The notes under the pieces: generated by a model
The model's input: the letters and a program-made list of their open reading frames with translations, nothing else
What the model was told of the DNA's origin: nothing
Database searches by the model: none
Part shown: positions 26,327-34,616 of the stretch, piece by piece
How positions within the stretch are numbered: the first letter of the stretch is position 1
Layout: each line of letters begins with the position of its first letter
Made by a program: the position numbers and the translations under genes
Origin: Nocardia mexicana NBRC 108244
Lineage (GTDB): Bacteria > Actinomycetota > Actinomycetes > Mycobacteriales > Mycobacteriaceae
Reading direction: 5' to 3'
DNA length: 64,000 bases
NCBI RefSeq assembly: GCF_001613165.1
Contig: NZ_BDBV01000001.1
Span: forward strand, 1 to 64,000

Positions 26327-26631
26327 CCGCGCCCACGCTCGCCGCGGAGCGCACGGCACTGTCGTGGCGCCGCACCGCCGTCGGAGCGATGGGCACGGCG
26401 GCCCTTTTCATCCACGCGGCCATCGAGAACGGCTGGCGTGCCGGGGCGGTGGCGCCGATGGCCGCGGCGGTCACGCTGCTCGTGGTCGCGGGTGTGAGTT
26501 TCCTGCGCAATCGTTCACTGCAACACGGGCATTGGGGCCACGGCGGCCGGGTGGTCACGATCACGACGGCGGCCGTAGTCGCGGTCACGCTGGTGGCCAC
26601 GGCGATCGCGAGCACCGATCCCATTATCTGA
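26323..26631 (+). CDS. DUF202 family membrane protein
   Basis: A 102-residue second DUF202 protein. The family signature is LAAERTALSWRRTAVGAMGTA, followed by two further hydrophobic segments and a His-rich loop SLQHGHWGHGG. It begins within the stop of the first DUF202 gene (ATGA). The pair probably forms a heteromeric membrane unit. The next gene, the alkylsulfatase, begins 55 bp later with its own strong ribosome-binding site. Confidence 0.82.
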   Translation: MTAPTLAAERTALSWRRTAVGAMGTAALFIHAAIENGWRAGAVAPMAAAVTLLVVAGVSFLRNRSLQHGHWGHGGRVVTITTAAVVAVTLVATAIASTDPII

Positions 26632-26686
26632 CAAGCAATTCCGAGTTTCCGACACGCGGTACGCCGCCCCAGGTAGGAGGTAGTAA

Positions 26687-28588
26687 GTGGGTACGACGAC
26701 AGATCCCAGCAGCTACATCGTCGAACAGCAGCAGCGGGTGACCGCGGAGCTGCCGTTCTCCGACACCACCGATCAGGCCGATGCGGACCGCGGATTCATC
26801 GCGGCACTGGAGCCGGGTGTGGTGACCGATGCCGACGGAAACGTGGTGTGGGACAGCGATTCCTACTCGTTCCTGCAGGGCAGCTGCCCGGCGACGGTGA
26901 ATCCCAGCCTGTGGCGGCAGTCGGGGCTGGTGGTCAAGCAGGGCCTGTACGAGGTCGCCGAGGGGATCTATCAGATCCGCGGGCTGGATCTGTCGAATAT
27001 GACGCTGATCGAGGGCCGGACCGGCGTGATCGTGATCGATCCGCTGATCTCGCAGGAGACGGCGGCGGCGGGCCTGGCGCTGTACCGCGCGCACCGCGGT
27101 GACCGGCCGGTGACGGGATTGATCTACACGCATTCCCACGTGGACCACTTCGGCGGCGCGATGGGCGTGACCACCACCGACGATGTCGACGCCGGGCGGT
27201 GCCCGGTACTGGCACCGGCGGGTTTCCTCGAGCACGCGGTGGCGGAGAACGTCTACGCCGGTACGGCCATGGCGCGCCGCGCGGCGTACATGTACGGCGC
27301 CGTGCTGCCGCGCGGACCGCACGGTCAGGTGGGAGCCGGTCTGGGACAGACGAATTCGGTGGGCACCATCACCCTGATCGCGCCCACGCTCGACATCACC
27401 CACACCGGCCAGGAGGAGACCGTCGACGGGGTGCGCATCGTCTTCCAGATCACGCCCGGTACCGAAGCCCCGGCCGAGATGAACTTCTACTTCCCCGATC
27501 ACCGCGCGCTGTGCATGGCCGAGAACTCGACGCATACCCTGCACAACCTGCTCACGCTGCGCGGTGCGCTGGTGCGCGACCCGCACGTGTGGGCGAAGTA
27601 CCTGACCGAGGCGATCAACCTGTTCGCCCGCGACTCCGACGTCGTCTTCGCCTCGCACCACTGGCCGACGTGGGGCACCGAGCGGGCGGTGGAATACCTT
27701 CAGCTGCAACGAGATCTGTACGGCTACCTGAACGACCAAACGCTGCGGCGGCTCAATCAGGGCTACGTCGGCGGCGAGATCGCGGAGGCGTTCCAATTGC
27801 CGCCCGCGATCGAGAACGCTTGGCACACACACGGTTACTACGGGTCGGTCAGCCACAATGTGAAGGCCGTCTACCAGCGGTACATGGGCTGGTTCGACGG
27901 TAATCCGGCACACCTGTGGGAGCATCCGCCGGTCGAATCCGCCAGGCGCCACGTGGATTTCATGGGCGGCGCCGACGAGGTGCTGCGCAAGGCGCGGATC
28001 TCCTACGACAACGGCGACTACCGCTGGGTGGCGCAGGTGGTCAACTACGTCGTCTTCGCCGACCCCGGCAACGAGGCGGCGAAGACGCTGCTGGCCTCCT
28101 GCTACGACCAGCTCGGGTACGGCGCCGAGAACGCCCCGTGGCGCAACTTCTTCCTGATGGGCGCCTACGAACTGCGCAACGGCAACGTCGGCACCCCGAC
28201 GAAGACGACCTCGCCGACCATGCTCGCCGCCCTCACCGTGGAGCAGGTCTTCGACGCGCTCGCGCTGCGCCTGGACGGGCCCAAGGCATGGCACGAAAAG
28301 GCCATCAGCGATTGGGTTTTCACCGACGAGAACCGGACGCACCGGCTCGAACTGCGCAACGGACTGCTGGTGCACTACGACCGTCTCGACGGCGACCGCC
28401 TGGCCCCGGCCGAGGTCACCTTCACCCTGACCCGGTCCACGCTCATCGCGGTGCTGCTGGCGGGCCAGGACCTGCAGGCCGCGCTGCGGTCCGGGGCGAT
28501 CACCATCGACGGCGACGCGCAGAGCTTCGTGCGCCTGGTGGACCTGTTCGACGAGCCGGACCCGGACTTCGCCATCGTCACGCCCTGA
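26687..28588 (+). CDS. Alkylsulfatase, SdsA1/metallo-beta-lactamase family
   Basis: A 633-residue class III alkylsulfatase. The GTG at 26687 follows a TAGGAGGT site. The dizinc motif THSHVDHFGG (His149, His151, Asp153, His154) is intact. Further conserved parts are PGTEAPAEMNFYFPDHRALCMAENSTHTLHN (cited here by its ends), ASHHWPTWG and SVSHNVKAVYQRYMGWFDGNP. The C-terminal third contains the dimerisation and sterol-carrier-like domain (NGLLVHYDRLD... LLAGQDLQAAL). It hydrolyses primary alkyl sulfates such as dodecyl sulfate to alcohols. No export signal is visible, so a cytosolic role is suggested. Confidence 0.92.
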   Translation: MGTTTDPSSYIVEQQQRVTAELPFSDTTDQADADRGFIAALEPGVVTDADGNVVWDSDSYSFLQGSCPATVNPSLWRQSGLVVKQGLYEVAEGIYQIRGLDLSNMTLIEGRTGVIVIDPLISQETAAAGLALYRAHRGDRPVTGLIYTHSHVDHFGGAMGVTTTDDVDAGRCPVLAPAGFLEHAVAENVYAGTAMARRAAYMYGAVLPRGPHGQVGAGLGQTNSVGTITLIAPTLDITHTGQEETVDGVRIVFQITPGTEAPAEMNFYFPDHRALCMAENSTHTLHNLLTLRGALVRDPHVWAKYLTEAINLFARDSDVVFASHHWPTWGTERAVEYLQLQRDLYGYLNDQTLRRLNQGYVGGEIAEAFQLPPAIENAWHTHGYYGSVSHNVKAVYQRYMGWFDGNPAHLWEHPPVESARRHVDFMGGADEVLRKARISYDNGDYRWVAQVVNYVVFADPGNEAAKTLLASCYDQLGYGAENAPWRNFFLMGAYELRNGNVGTPTKTTSPTMLAALTVEQVFDALALRLDGPKAWHEKAISDWVFTDENRTHRLELRNGLLVHYDRLDGDRLAPAEVTFTLTRSTLIAVLLAGQDLQAALRSGAITIDGDAQSFVRLVDLFDEPDPDFAIVTP

Positions 28589-28669
28589 TCACGGTGCGGC
28601 GCGCCGCGACCCGCACGAAACGCACTGCTTTTGCCGGTAATCGGCCCGGAAGTAGGAGGTTCGACCGTC

Positions 28670-29317
28670 ATGCGAGATACTCTCTCCCCCAAGGCTGTTC
28701 ACATCTCAACGCGGGTCGTGGCCGCCGCCTACCGGCCCGCTCGGTGTGCCGCCGCGCTCGTGGCCGCGGGGTACCTCGGCACGGCGGGCATCGCACACGC
28801 CACGCCCGGCCTGCAGCTCAGCGCCTCGGACAACCTCGTCGTCAACGCGGGATTCGCCGACGGCCTCAGTGGCTGGGACGGGCACGTCTACAACGCGACG
28901 GTCGATCCGGCGGGTGCGGCGGTGCACGACAGCGGGTACATCGGCCAGGACGTCAGGGTCAGCAAGGGCGCCACCTATGCCTTCTCCGCGCAGGCCAGCG
29001 CCGCCGACCAGGGGTCGGTGCTCGTGCTGGCGCTGGATTCGGGGTCCGGCGTCAACTACGTCAACCAGACGGTGACCTCGACGGCGCCGCAGACCGTCAC
29101 CGGAACCTTCACCGCCGCCGGGGACACCGCCTACATCGCCTGCCAGGCGACGGGCGGCCCGGGCGGCCGGTGCACCAACTTCAGCATCGTCCCCACGCCG
29201 GGCGCGAGCACCGCGTGCACGGGATCGGCGGCCACAGGGTCGGCGAGTGCCGGCTCGGCCTGCGCAGCGTCCGAGGTCAACCCGGCCCTCACGCGTCCCT
29301 TCGGCTCTGCCGGGTGA
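28670..29317 (+). CDS. Secreted protein with a carbohydrate-binding-module-like domain
   Basis: A 215-residue exported protein. The ATG at 28670 has GTAGGAGGT upstream. A signal peptide runs to about residue 43 (AALVAAGYLGTAGIAHA followed by TPG). The mature part opens with NLVVNAGFADGLSGWDGH, the typical start of CBM4/9/22-like beta-sandwich modules, and continues with strand-rich, Ser/Thr/Ala-rich sequence. The tail has paired cysteines and a low-complexity ATGSASAGSA stretch. No catalytic domain is present. Its 3' end overlaps the convergent MerR gene by 29 bp. Confidence 0.72.
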   Translation: MRDTLSPKAVHISTRVVAAAYRPARCAAALVAAGYLGTAGIAHATPGLQLSASDNLVVNAGFADGLSGWDGHVYNATVDPAGAAVHDSGYIGQDVRVSKGATYAFSAQASAADQGSVLVLALDSGSGVNYVNQTVTSTAPQTVTGTFTAAGDTAYIACQATGGPGGRCTNFSIVPTPGASTACTGSAATGSASAGSACAASEVNPALTRPFGSAG

Positions 29318-29690
29318 CGAAGTCCGCGCACTCCGGGCACTCGGCGATTATCGGGTGGGTGCAGGTGAGAACGTGGGCGAGGAAGTGGTCGGTGGCTTGC
29401 AGCAGGTCTATGTGCTCACGGATCTCGGCGCGTTTGCGGGCGATCAGCGTGACCCGGTCCTCGCGGCTGCTCAGCGCGAGGTGACGGATCTGGCTCAGCG
29501 ACAGCCCGGTGTGCTGCAGGGTCCGGATCAGTCGCGCCTGGTCCAGGGTCTGCTCGTCGTAGGTGCGGTGGCCCGAGGGGCTACGGGGCGGCGCGAGCAG
29601 GCCCACCGATTCCCAATGCCGCAGCACGTGCGCGGCGATGCCGAGGGTGGCGGCGGCGTCGCCGATCCTCGAGCCTTCCGTGGTCGTCAC
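29289..29690 (-). CDS. MerR-family transcriptional regulator
   Basis: A 133-residue MerR regulator. The winged helix has IGDAAATLGIAAHVLRHWESVGLL and the wing RSPSGHRTYDEQTL. A dimerisation coil (SLSQIRHLAL to EIREHIDLL) follows, and the C-terminus carries HVLTCTHPIIAECPECADF. The three cysteines may bind a metal, although they are not spaced as in SoxR. The gene is divergent from the metallo-beta-lactamase-fold gene at 29788 and a palindrome lies between them. Confidence 0.87.
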   Translation of the reverse strand: MTTTEGSRIGDAAATLGIAAHVLRHWESVGLLAPPRSPSGHRTYDEQTLDQARLIRTLQHTGLSLSQIRHLALSSREDRVTLIARKRAEIREHIDLLQATDHFLAHVLTCTHPIIAECPECADFVTRQSRRDA

Positions 29691-29703
29691 GAATTTCCCC
29701 TTT

Positions 29704-29723
29704 ACTTCACGTCGACATGAAGT
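29704..29723. promoter_or_regulatory. MerR-type operator palindrome
   Basis: ACTTCA and TGAAGT are perfect inverted arms around CGTCGACA, with an inner GTCGAC palindrome, giving 9 of 10 paired positions in a 20-bp element. The size fits the spacer-embedded operators of MerR regulators. It lies 14 bp upstream of the MerR start codon and 65 bp upstream of the divergent hydrolase. Confidence 0.65.
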
Positions 29724-29787
29724 TTTACGGTGCCACCGATGCTAGCGGCGCGCCGAGCCGCCGGGCGAATCGGGAACGGAGAACGAC

Positions 29788-30762
29788 GTGTCAGATCCGG
29801 TGAAGGCACCGAGTGTATTCGAATGTTGCTCCGCGGCAGCGGGTTTCGTCTATGGCATGGCCCGGCCGCGGCGGCGTGACGAGCGGCTGCTGCGATCGAT
29901 CACGGATGCGGGCCTGCCGACGCCGCGCCGCACGGTGACCGTGACCGCGCTGCCGCAGGTCCCGCGGCCGGTTCCGACCCCGGCGATCGTGGAGGGCACC
30001 TTCGCGCCCCGGCGGGTCACCAATGCGATGACGTCGTTCGTGGTCGAACATCCGGAGGCGACGTTCCTCGTCGACCCGGGCGTGTGCGCCGACGTCGAAC
30101 GCCGCGCGATCGCGCAGTTGCCCGCGGTGCTGCGGGCCGCCGTGCGCCCGCCCGAGGCCACCCTCGCGACGGTCGAGGCGCTGCGCGCGGCGCCGGAACT
30201 GCCGAGCCCGGACTTCGCGCTGCCCACACACGCGCACTGGGACCACGTGTGCGGCCTGCTGGACATGCCCGGCCTGCCGGTGCACCTACATCGCACCGAG
30301 CGCCAGTGGGTGACCGCGGGACCGATCGCGCCCGTGGGCGGGGTCCGGGACTCGCTGCGGGACCGCCCGACCGTCGAATACGAATTGGACGGGCCGCCGG
30401 TGCTCACCTTCACCCGCAGCCACGACCTGTTCGGCGACGGCACGGTGGTGCTGGTGGACCTGGCCGGGCACACCCCCGGCAGTGTCGGGTTGCTGTTGCA
30501 CACTCGGCAGGGCTGGGTCCTGCTGGCCGGTGACGCCGCCTGGCACCATCGGCAGATCGACGCTGTCCGCCAAAAAGCAAGCTACCCGGGCAATTTCGCC
30601 GACGCCGATCGCGAGGCGACCTTCCGGACCCTGCATCGACTGCACCTGGCCCGGCACACGGTGCGGATCGTCCCCACACACGACCACGACGCGAGCAGCC
30701 GGTTGGCTGTGACCCATGGCCAACTGTCGGACACTGAGACCGCAGAACAGCCGGGGCCCTGA
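29788..30762 (+). CDS. Metallo-beta-lactamase-fold hydrolase
   Basis: A 324-residue MBL-fold protein starting at the GTG at 29788, with a GGAG site upstream. The metal-binding motif is THAHWDHVCG (His148, His150, Asp152, His153). Other ligands are expected in LAGHTPGSVGLLL, VLLAGDAAWHHRQ and VPTHDHDASSRL. Members act as lactonases, glyoxalases or other hydrolases, and the substrate cannot be read from sequence. It is divergent from a MerR gene that probably controls it. Its stop codon abuts that of the convergent flavin monooxygenase gene in a TGATCA hexamer. Confidence 0.87.
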   Translation: MSDPVKAPSVFECCSAAAGFVYGMARPRRRDERLLRSITDAGLPTPRRTVTVTALPQVPRPVPTPAIVEGTFAPRRVTNAMTSFVVEHPEATFLVDPGVCADVERRAIAQLPAVLRAAVRPPEATLATVEALRAAPELPSPDFALPTHAHWDHVCGLLDMPGLPVHLHRTERQWVTAGPIAPVGGVRDSLRDRPTVEYELDGPPVLTFTRSHDLFGDGTVVLVDLAGHTPGSVGLLLHTRQGWVLLAGDAAWHHRQIDAVRQKASYPGNFADADREATFRTLHRLHLARHTVRIVPTHDHDASSRLAVTHGQLSDTETAEQPGP

Positions 30763-31962
30763 TCACTCCCGAGATGCTCGGAGCCTATTGAGAAACGCCT
30801 GTGGCACAGCGCCGTTCACTGCGTGGTCGCCCAGTACCGCCGCTTTGTACGCAGCCGGATTGTGCGAAGAGACAGCGCGGGCGTTGCGCCAGTGGCGATC
30901 CAGGCCCAGGCGCGTCTTCAATGCGCTGGCGCTGCCCGCGTCGAAGAACTTCCACGCCGCCGCTCCGACGAGTTCGGTGTTCACCACTTGTGTTGCGGCC
31001 GAGTCCAAGAGCGCCCGTTGCACGCGCGACGGGGTGGGCTCGGCGTGGAACGCGTCGAGGGCGTCGGCGAGCAGCAGCACGTTCGCCCGCGCCGAATACG
31101 CCTTGCTCCGCACCTCCCCCACGATCTGCAGCACCTGGGGGTCCGCGGTCGGCTCGGGGGTGGGCGCCAGCGGATAGGAGCGCGTACGTCCCCGGACCAG
31201 CTCGGCGAGGTCGTCGGCGACGGCGCGGGCGATCCCGGCCTGCGTGGCCGAGTGCACGAACTGATAGAAGGCCTCCATGTAGTCGTTGGTGAGCGAATTA
31301 CGGTGGTGCAGTAGGTAATCCGGATCGACACGGACGGATTCGAAGATCGCGGTGCCGCTGGCGGTCAGCCGCTGCCCGAAGCCGTCCCAATCATCGATGA
31401 CCGTCACGCCCTCGCTGCGCCGGGGAACGATCGCCGAGACGGGTTCGCCGTCCACGGATACCAGCACGTTGAGCCAATCGGCGTAGAGGCTGCCGGTGGT
31501 GTAGTACTTGCGCCCGGTCAGCAGATAGTGGTCGCCGTCGCGCTCGAGCGAAGTCGCCAGGGTCGTCAGGTCCGGGCCGGTCAGTTCGGCGCCGGCCGGG
31601 CCGAAGAACGCCCCGTCCGCCGCCGACCGCAGCAGGGCGTCGCGCGCGGTGCCCGGTGCCGCGAAGCGCAGGATCTCGGTGAGTCCGAGGTGGCCGCGAA
31701 ATATCTGCGCCAGATTGGAATCACCGGCCGCGATGCCGATGAGCGCCTCGGCCAGGGTGCGCACCGACGCGCCGGAACCGCCGTACTCGACCGGCACCCG
31801 CAGCGCGCCGGTCCCGGCGCCCAGCAGCTGCGACAGCTGCTCGGTGGGGAGCTTGTGCTCGGCCTCGCGGTCGGCCGCCCCGGCACCGAGACCGGTCGCG
31901 ACCGCGGCGATGGCCTCCAGGCGGGAACGGATATCCGCACGCGAATCCTCCACTGCGACCAT
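30763..31962 (-). CDS. Acyl-CoA-dehydrogenase-fold flavin monooxygenase (DszC/SfnB-like)
   Basis: A 399-residue flavoprotein. The ATG at 31962 is preceded by GGAG five bases upstream. Family signatures include LRVPVEYGGSGASVRTLAEAL, LTGRKYYTTGSLYADWLNVL, DWDGFGQRLTASGTAIFESV and a C-terminal LDRHWRNARAVSSHNPAAYK, where the His and Arg near the flavin match the DszC/SfnB branch rather than true acyl-CoA dehydrogenases. The catalytic glutamate of the dehydrogenases is not apparent. Such enzymes use reduced FMN from a partner reductase to hydroxylate S or N. It is divergent from the PsuG-like gene, so an oxygenation step in that pathway is possible; sulfur use is the alternative. Confidence 0.82.
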   Translation of the reverse strand: MVAVEDSRADIRSRLEAIAAVATGLGAGAADREAEHKLPTEQLSQLLGAGTGALRVPVEYGGSGASVRTLAEALIGIAAGDSNLAQIFRGHLGLTEILRFAAPGTARDALLRSAADGAFFGPAGAELTGPDLTTLATSLERDGDHYLLTGRKYYTTGSLYADWLNVLVSVDGEPVSAIVPRRSEGVTVIDDWDGFGQRLTASGTAIFESVRVDPDYLLHHRNSLTNDYMEAFYQFVHSATQAGIARAVADDLAELVRGRTRSYPLAPTPEPTADPQVLQIVGEVRSKAYSARANVLLLADALDAFHAEPTPSRVQRALLDSAATQVVNTELVGAAAWKFFDAGSASALKTRLGLDRHWRNARAVSSHNPAAYKAAVLGDHAVNGAVPQAFLNRLRASRE

Positions 31963-32130
31963 CGGCACTCCGTTCCTCGGCTGCGTTGAACTCGAACCGC
32001 TGTATTCGAAACCGCCGTACCCGCGGCACAACAGGTATCCGCTCACGCTGGTCGAAATTGTTTACAGCCCAGCCGCTCTCCCGCACCATGACCTGCGGAC
32101 CACGGGGGTCTTTCGCCATTTTCTCCTCTA

Positions 32131-32147
32131 CGAACGGACGTCGTTCG
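32131..32147. promoter_or_regulatory. Inverted repeat immediately before the psuG-like start codon
   Basis: CGAACG and CGTTCG are perfect 6-bp arms around GACGT. The element ends one base before the ATG at 32149 and occupies the place where a ribosome-binding site would be; no good Shine-Dalgarno sequence is seen there. It could be an operator, or a small hairpin that limits translation of the first biosynthetic gene. Confidence 0.4.
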
Positions 32148-32148
32148 A

Positions 32149-33186
32149 ATGTCTGATGTCGTTGCACCGGTCGCCTCGCTGTTTCGCCTCTCCGACGAGG
32201 TGCGTGATGCGCTCGCCCGGGGGCGGCCGGTCGTCGCGCTCGAATCCAATGTGGTGGCGCACGGCTTCCGGCGCCCCGACAATGTCGCGGTCGCAGGCGA
32301 GGTCGAGCGGGCGGTGCGCGCCGGCGGCGCGGTACCCGCCACGATCGCCCTCGTGGACGGCCGGATCGTGGTCGGGACCGATGACCGGGATATCGAAAGA
32401 TTAGGTACCGCAACCGATGTCGCCAAGGTGACCACCCGTGACATCGCGGTGGCGCTGGCGCGCGGCGGACTGGGGGCGACCTCGATCGCGGCCACCATGG
32501 CGATCGCGGACCGGGTGGGCATCGCGACGGTCGCCTCCGCCGGACTGGGCGGGGTACATCGCGGCGCGGAGACGACGATGGACATCTCCGCCGACCTCAC
32601 CGAGCTCGCGCGCACCCGCCTCATCGTGGTGTGCGCGGGCGTGAAGAAGATTCTCGACGCCGGACTGACGCTGGAGTTCCTGGAGACGCAGGGCACGCCG
32701 GTGATCGGGTACAAGCATCGGGAGTTCCCCGCTTTCTATTGCCGGGACAGCGGTTTCAGCACTCAGACGCGAATCGACGACCCGCGCGAGATAGCCGAGA
32801 TCGCGCGGTTGCATCGGCAGCTGCCGGGTGCAGGCTCGCTGCTGATCACCCACCCGATCCCGGCCGCGGACGCACTGGACGGCGAGGCGATCGAGGCGGC
32901 GATCCAGCAGGCGCTGGCCCGCGCGGACACCGAGCACATCACCGGTCCGGCGGTCACCACGTTCGTACTGCGGGCCGTCGACGCCGCCACCGGTGGCGCC
33001 GCGGCCGCCGCCAACCGCGCGGTGCTGATTAGCACGGCCGAGGCCGCAGCCGAAATCGAAACTGCCCGTGCGGCTTTGGAGCAGGGAGCACGGTCCGGGG
33101 ACCGAGCCGTTCCCAGCAGCGACACCGCGCGCCGGGATCCGATCCGCACCGCCCCGCAGGGAGGACTCACGCATGTCGAGCGATAA
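32149..33186 (+). CDS. psuG: Pseudouridine-5'-phosphate glycosidase-family C-glycosynthase (PsuG/IndA/MinB-like)
   Basis: A 345-residue PsuG-family protein. The catalytic glutamate is in VVALESNVVAHGF, the Mn-binding aspartate in ETTMDISADLTELART, and the Schiff-base lysine in VCAGVKKILDAGLTLEFLE. The phosphate site is built by GLGATSIAATM and VGTDDRDIERLG. The housekeeping enzyme splits pseudouridine 5'-phosphate into uracil and ribose 5-phosphate; in indigoidine/minimycin and alnumycin loci homologues run in the C-C bond-forming direction. Here the gene leads an operon with a HAD phosphatase, an A-Ox-T-TE synthetase and a uracil phosphoribosyltransferase-like protein, which favours the biosynthetic role. 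It overlaps the next gene by 14 bp. Confidence 0.9.
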   Translation: MSDVVAPVASLFRLSDEVRDALARGRPVVALESNVVAHGFRRPDNVAVAGEVERAVRAGGAVPATIALVDGRIVVGTDDRDIERLGTATDVAKVTTRDIAVALARGGLGATSIAATMAIADRVGIATVASAGLGGVHRGAETTMDISADLTELARTRLIVVCAGVKKILDAGLTLEFLETQGTPVIGYKHREFPAFYCRDSGFSTQTRIDDPREIAEIARLHRQLPGAGSLLITHPIPAADALDGEAIEAAIQQALARADTEHITGPAVTTFVLRAVDAATGGAAAAANRAVLISTAEAAAEIETARAALEQGARSGDRAVPSSDTARRDPIRTAPQGGLTHVER

Positions 33187-33898
33187 GACCGCCGCACCGA
33201 TCAATCACGGAAGTACAGCAACACAGCGTTCGGCGCTGCTGTTCGATCTGGACGGCACGCTGCTGGATACGCCGCGGGCGATCGCCGAGCAGATGTCGCT
33301 GGCGGTCGAGGCGGTTACCGGCGTGCGGCCCGAAGTGGAGGCCGCGCGCGCCCTGATCGGGGCGCCGCTGGAGCGAATGGCGGGGTCGCTGTCCGGCACC
33401 GACCCGGATTCGCCTACCGCGCAGGCAATTTCGGCCGACTACGTGACGCGGTACCGCGACCTGATCGTTCCGAAGGCGGCCGATCTGCTGTTCTCCGGGG
33501 TACGCGGGGGCCTGGAGCGACTGGCCCGCAACGGTTTCGCACTCGCCGTGGTCACCAGCAAGAAGCACCACAGCGCCGAGCTGATCCTGGACGCCGCGGG
33601 CATCCGGGAGCTGTTCGAGGCGGTGGTAGGCGAGGACGACGTGGATCATCCCAAGCCGCATCGCGACAGCGCCGACGCGGCACTGGCGGCCCTCGGACTC
33701 GAGGCAGCGGGCCCCGGCGGCGCCGTCGTCGGCGATACCGCCGCGGATATCGGATTGGGTTCCGCCATCGGCACTTTCACCGTCGGCGTCACCTACGGGG
33801 TGTACTCGACCTACCAGATCACCGCGGCCGCACCGGATTCCGTGGCCCACACCTTCGACGACGTCACACGCATCGTTCTCGCCCGGATTGGAAAGTGA
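33173..33898 (+). CDS. indB: HAD phosphatase, C-nucleoside 5'-phosphate type (IndB-like)
   Basis: A 241-residue HAD phosphatase. The ATG at 33173 has GGGAGGA upstream and lies inside the 3' end of the psuG-like gene. Motif I is LLFDLDGTLLDTP, motif II AVVTSKKHHS, motif III lysine in VDHPKPHRDSADAAL and motif IV VVGDTAADIG. In comparable loci the phosphatase removes the 5'-phosphate from the C-nucleoside made by the PsuG homologue. It may also serve as self-protection by dephosphorylating the toxic nucleotide. In the minimycin locus as I recall it, this domain is fused to a DUF4243 domain. Here it stands alone, and DUF4243 is encoded separately at 40202. Confidence 0.88.
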   Translation: MSSDKTAAPINHGSTATQRSALLFDLDGTLLDTPRAIAEQMSLAVEAVTGVRPEVEAARALIGAPLERMAGSLSGTDPDSPTAQAISADYVTRYRDLIVPKAADLLFSGVRGGLERLARNGFALAVVTSKKHHSAELILDAAGIRELFEAVVGEDDVDHPKPHRDSADAALAALGLEAAGPGGAVVGDTAADIGLGSAIGTFTVGVTYGVYSTYQITAAAPDSVAHTFDDVTRIVLARIGK

Positions 33899-33908
33899 GC
33901 ACCAGCCC

Positions 33909-34613
33909 ATGACCGCATGGACCCGCCCGACCACCGAACCCGTGCCGCTGGACCGCTATCTGGGCGTCAACGTCTTCGAACTGCCCAAGCAGCCGGGACT
34001 GATCGCCCTGCACACCGAGGCCCGCAGCGCCGACACCGGCCAGGAGCGTTTCGTGCGCGCGGCCGGGCGCATCATCCGATTGCTGCTGGAAACCGCACTG
34101 TCGCACCTGGAACACCGCCCCCGCGCGGTCACCACACCCACCGGCTACACCTACGAGGGGCTCGAACCCGCGGCGCCCGCGCTGTACGCGGTCTCGATTC
34201 CGCGCGCGGGCGATGCGCTGGAGGGCGGGCTGCGCGAGATCCGGCCCGACACCCGGTTCGGCAAGATCCTGATCCAGCGCGACCCCACCACCAAGCAGCC
34301 CACGCTGTTCTACAGCAAGCTGCCGTCCGGCATCGCCGACGGCGAGGTGCTCCTGCTCGACCCCACCATCGCCACCGGCGGCACGCTGCTGACCGCGGTC
34401 AACGAGCTGATCGCCGCCGGGGTGGCCGAGCACCGGATCGTGGTGGTCAACGTGCTCACCTGCCCCGAGGCACTGGCGACGGTGCTGACGCGGCGGCCCG
34501 ATCTGCGGATCGTCACCTCACACATCGACGAGAGCCTCACCGACCAGGCGTTCATGCTCCCGGGAATCGGGGACTTCGGGGATCGCTTCCACGGCACGGT
34601 GGCGGGGGTCTGA
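33909..34613 (+). CDS. Uracil phosphoribosyltransferase-like protein (possible self-resistance, MinD-like)
   Basis: A 234-residue phosphoribosyltransferase. The PRPP-binding loop is LLLDPTIATGGTLLTAVNEL, matching the DP-ATGGT motif of uracil phosphoribosyltransferases. Earlier conserved parts are SIPRAGDALEGGLREI and GKILIQRDPTTKQP, and the uracil-binding end is PGIGDFGDRFHGT, as in Upp. It converts uracil plus PRPP to UMP. A Upp paralogue inside the minimycin locus is described as a resistance factor that enlarges the UMP pool to compete with the toxic analogue. The gene is 10 bp after the phosphatase and 3 bp before the synthetase, so it is part of the same transcript. Confidence 0.88.
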   Translation: MTAWTRPTTEPVPLDRYLGVNVFELPKQPGLIALHTEARSADTGQERFVRAAGRIIRLLLETALSHLEHRPRAVTTPTGYTYEGLEPAAPALYAVSIPRAGDALEGGLREIRPDTRFGKILIQRDPTTKQPTLFYSKLPSGIADGEVLLLDPTIATGGTLLTAVNELIAAGVAEHRIVVVNVLTCPEALATVLTRRPDLRIVTSHIDESLTDQAFMLPGIGDFGDRFHGTVAGV

Positions 34614-34616
34614 CGC

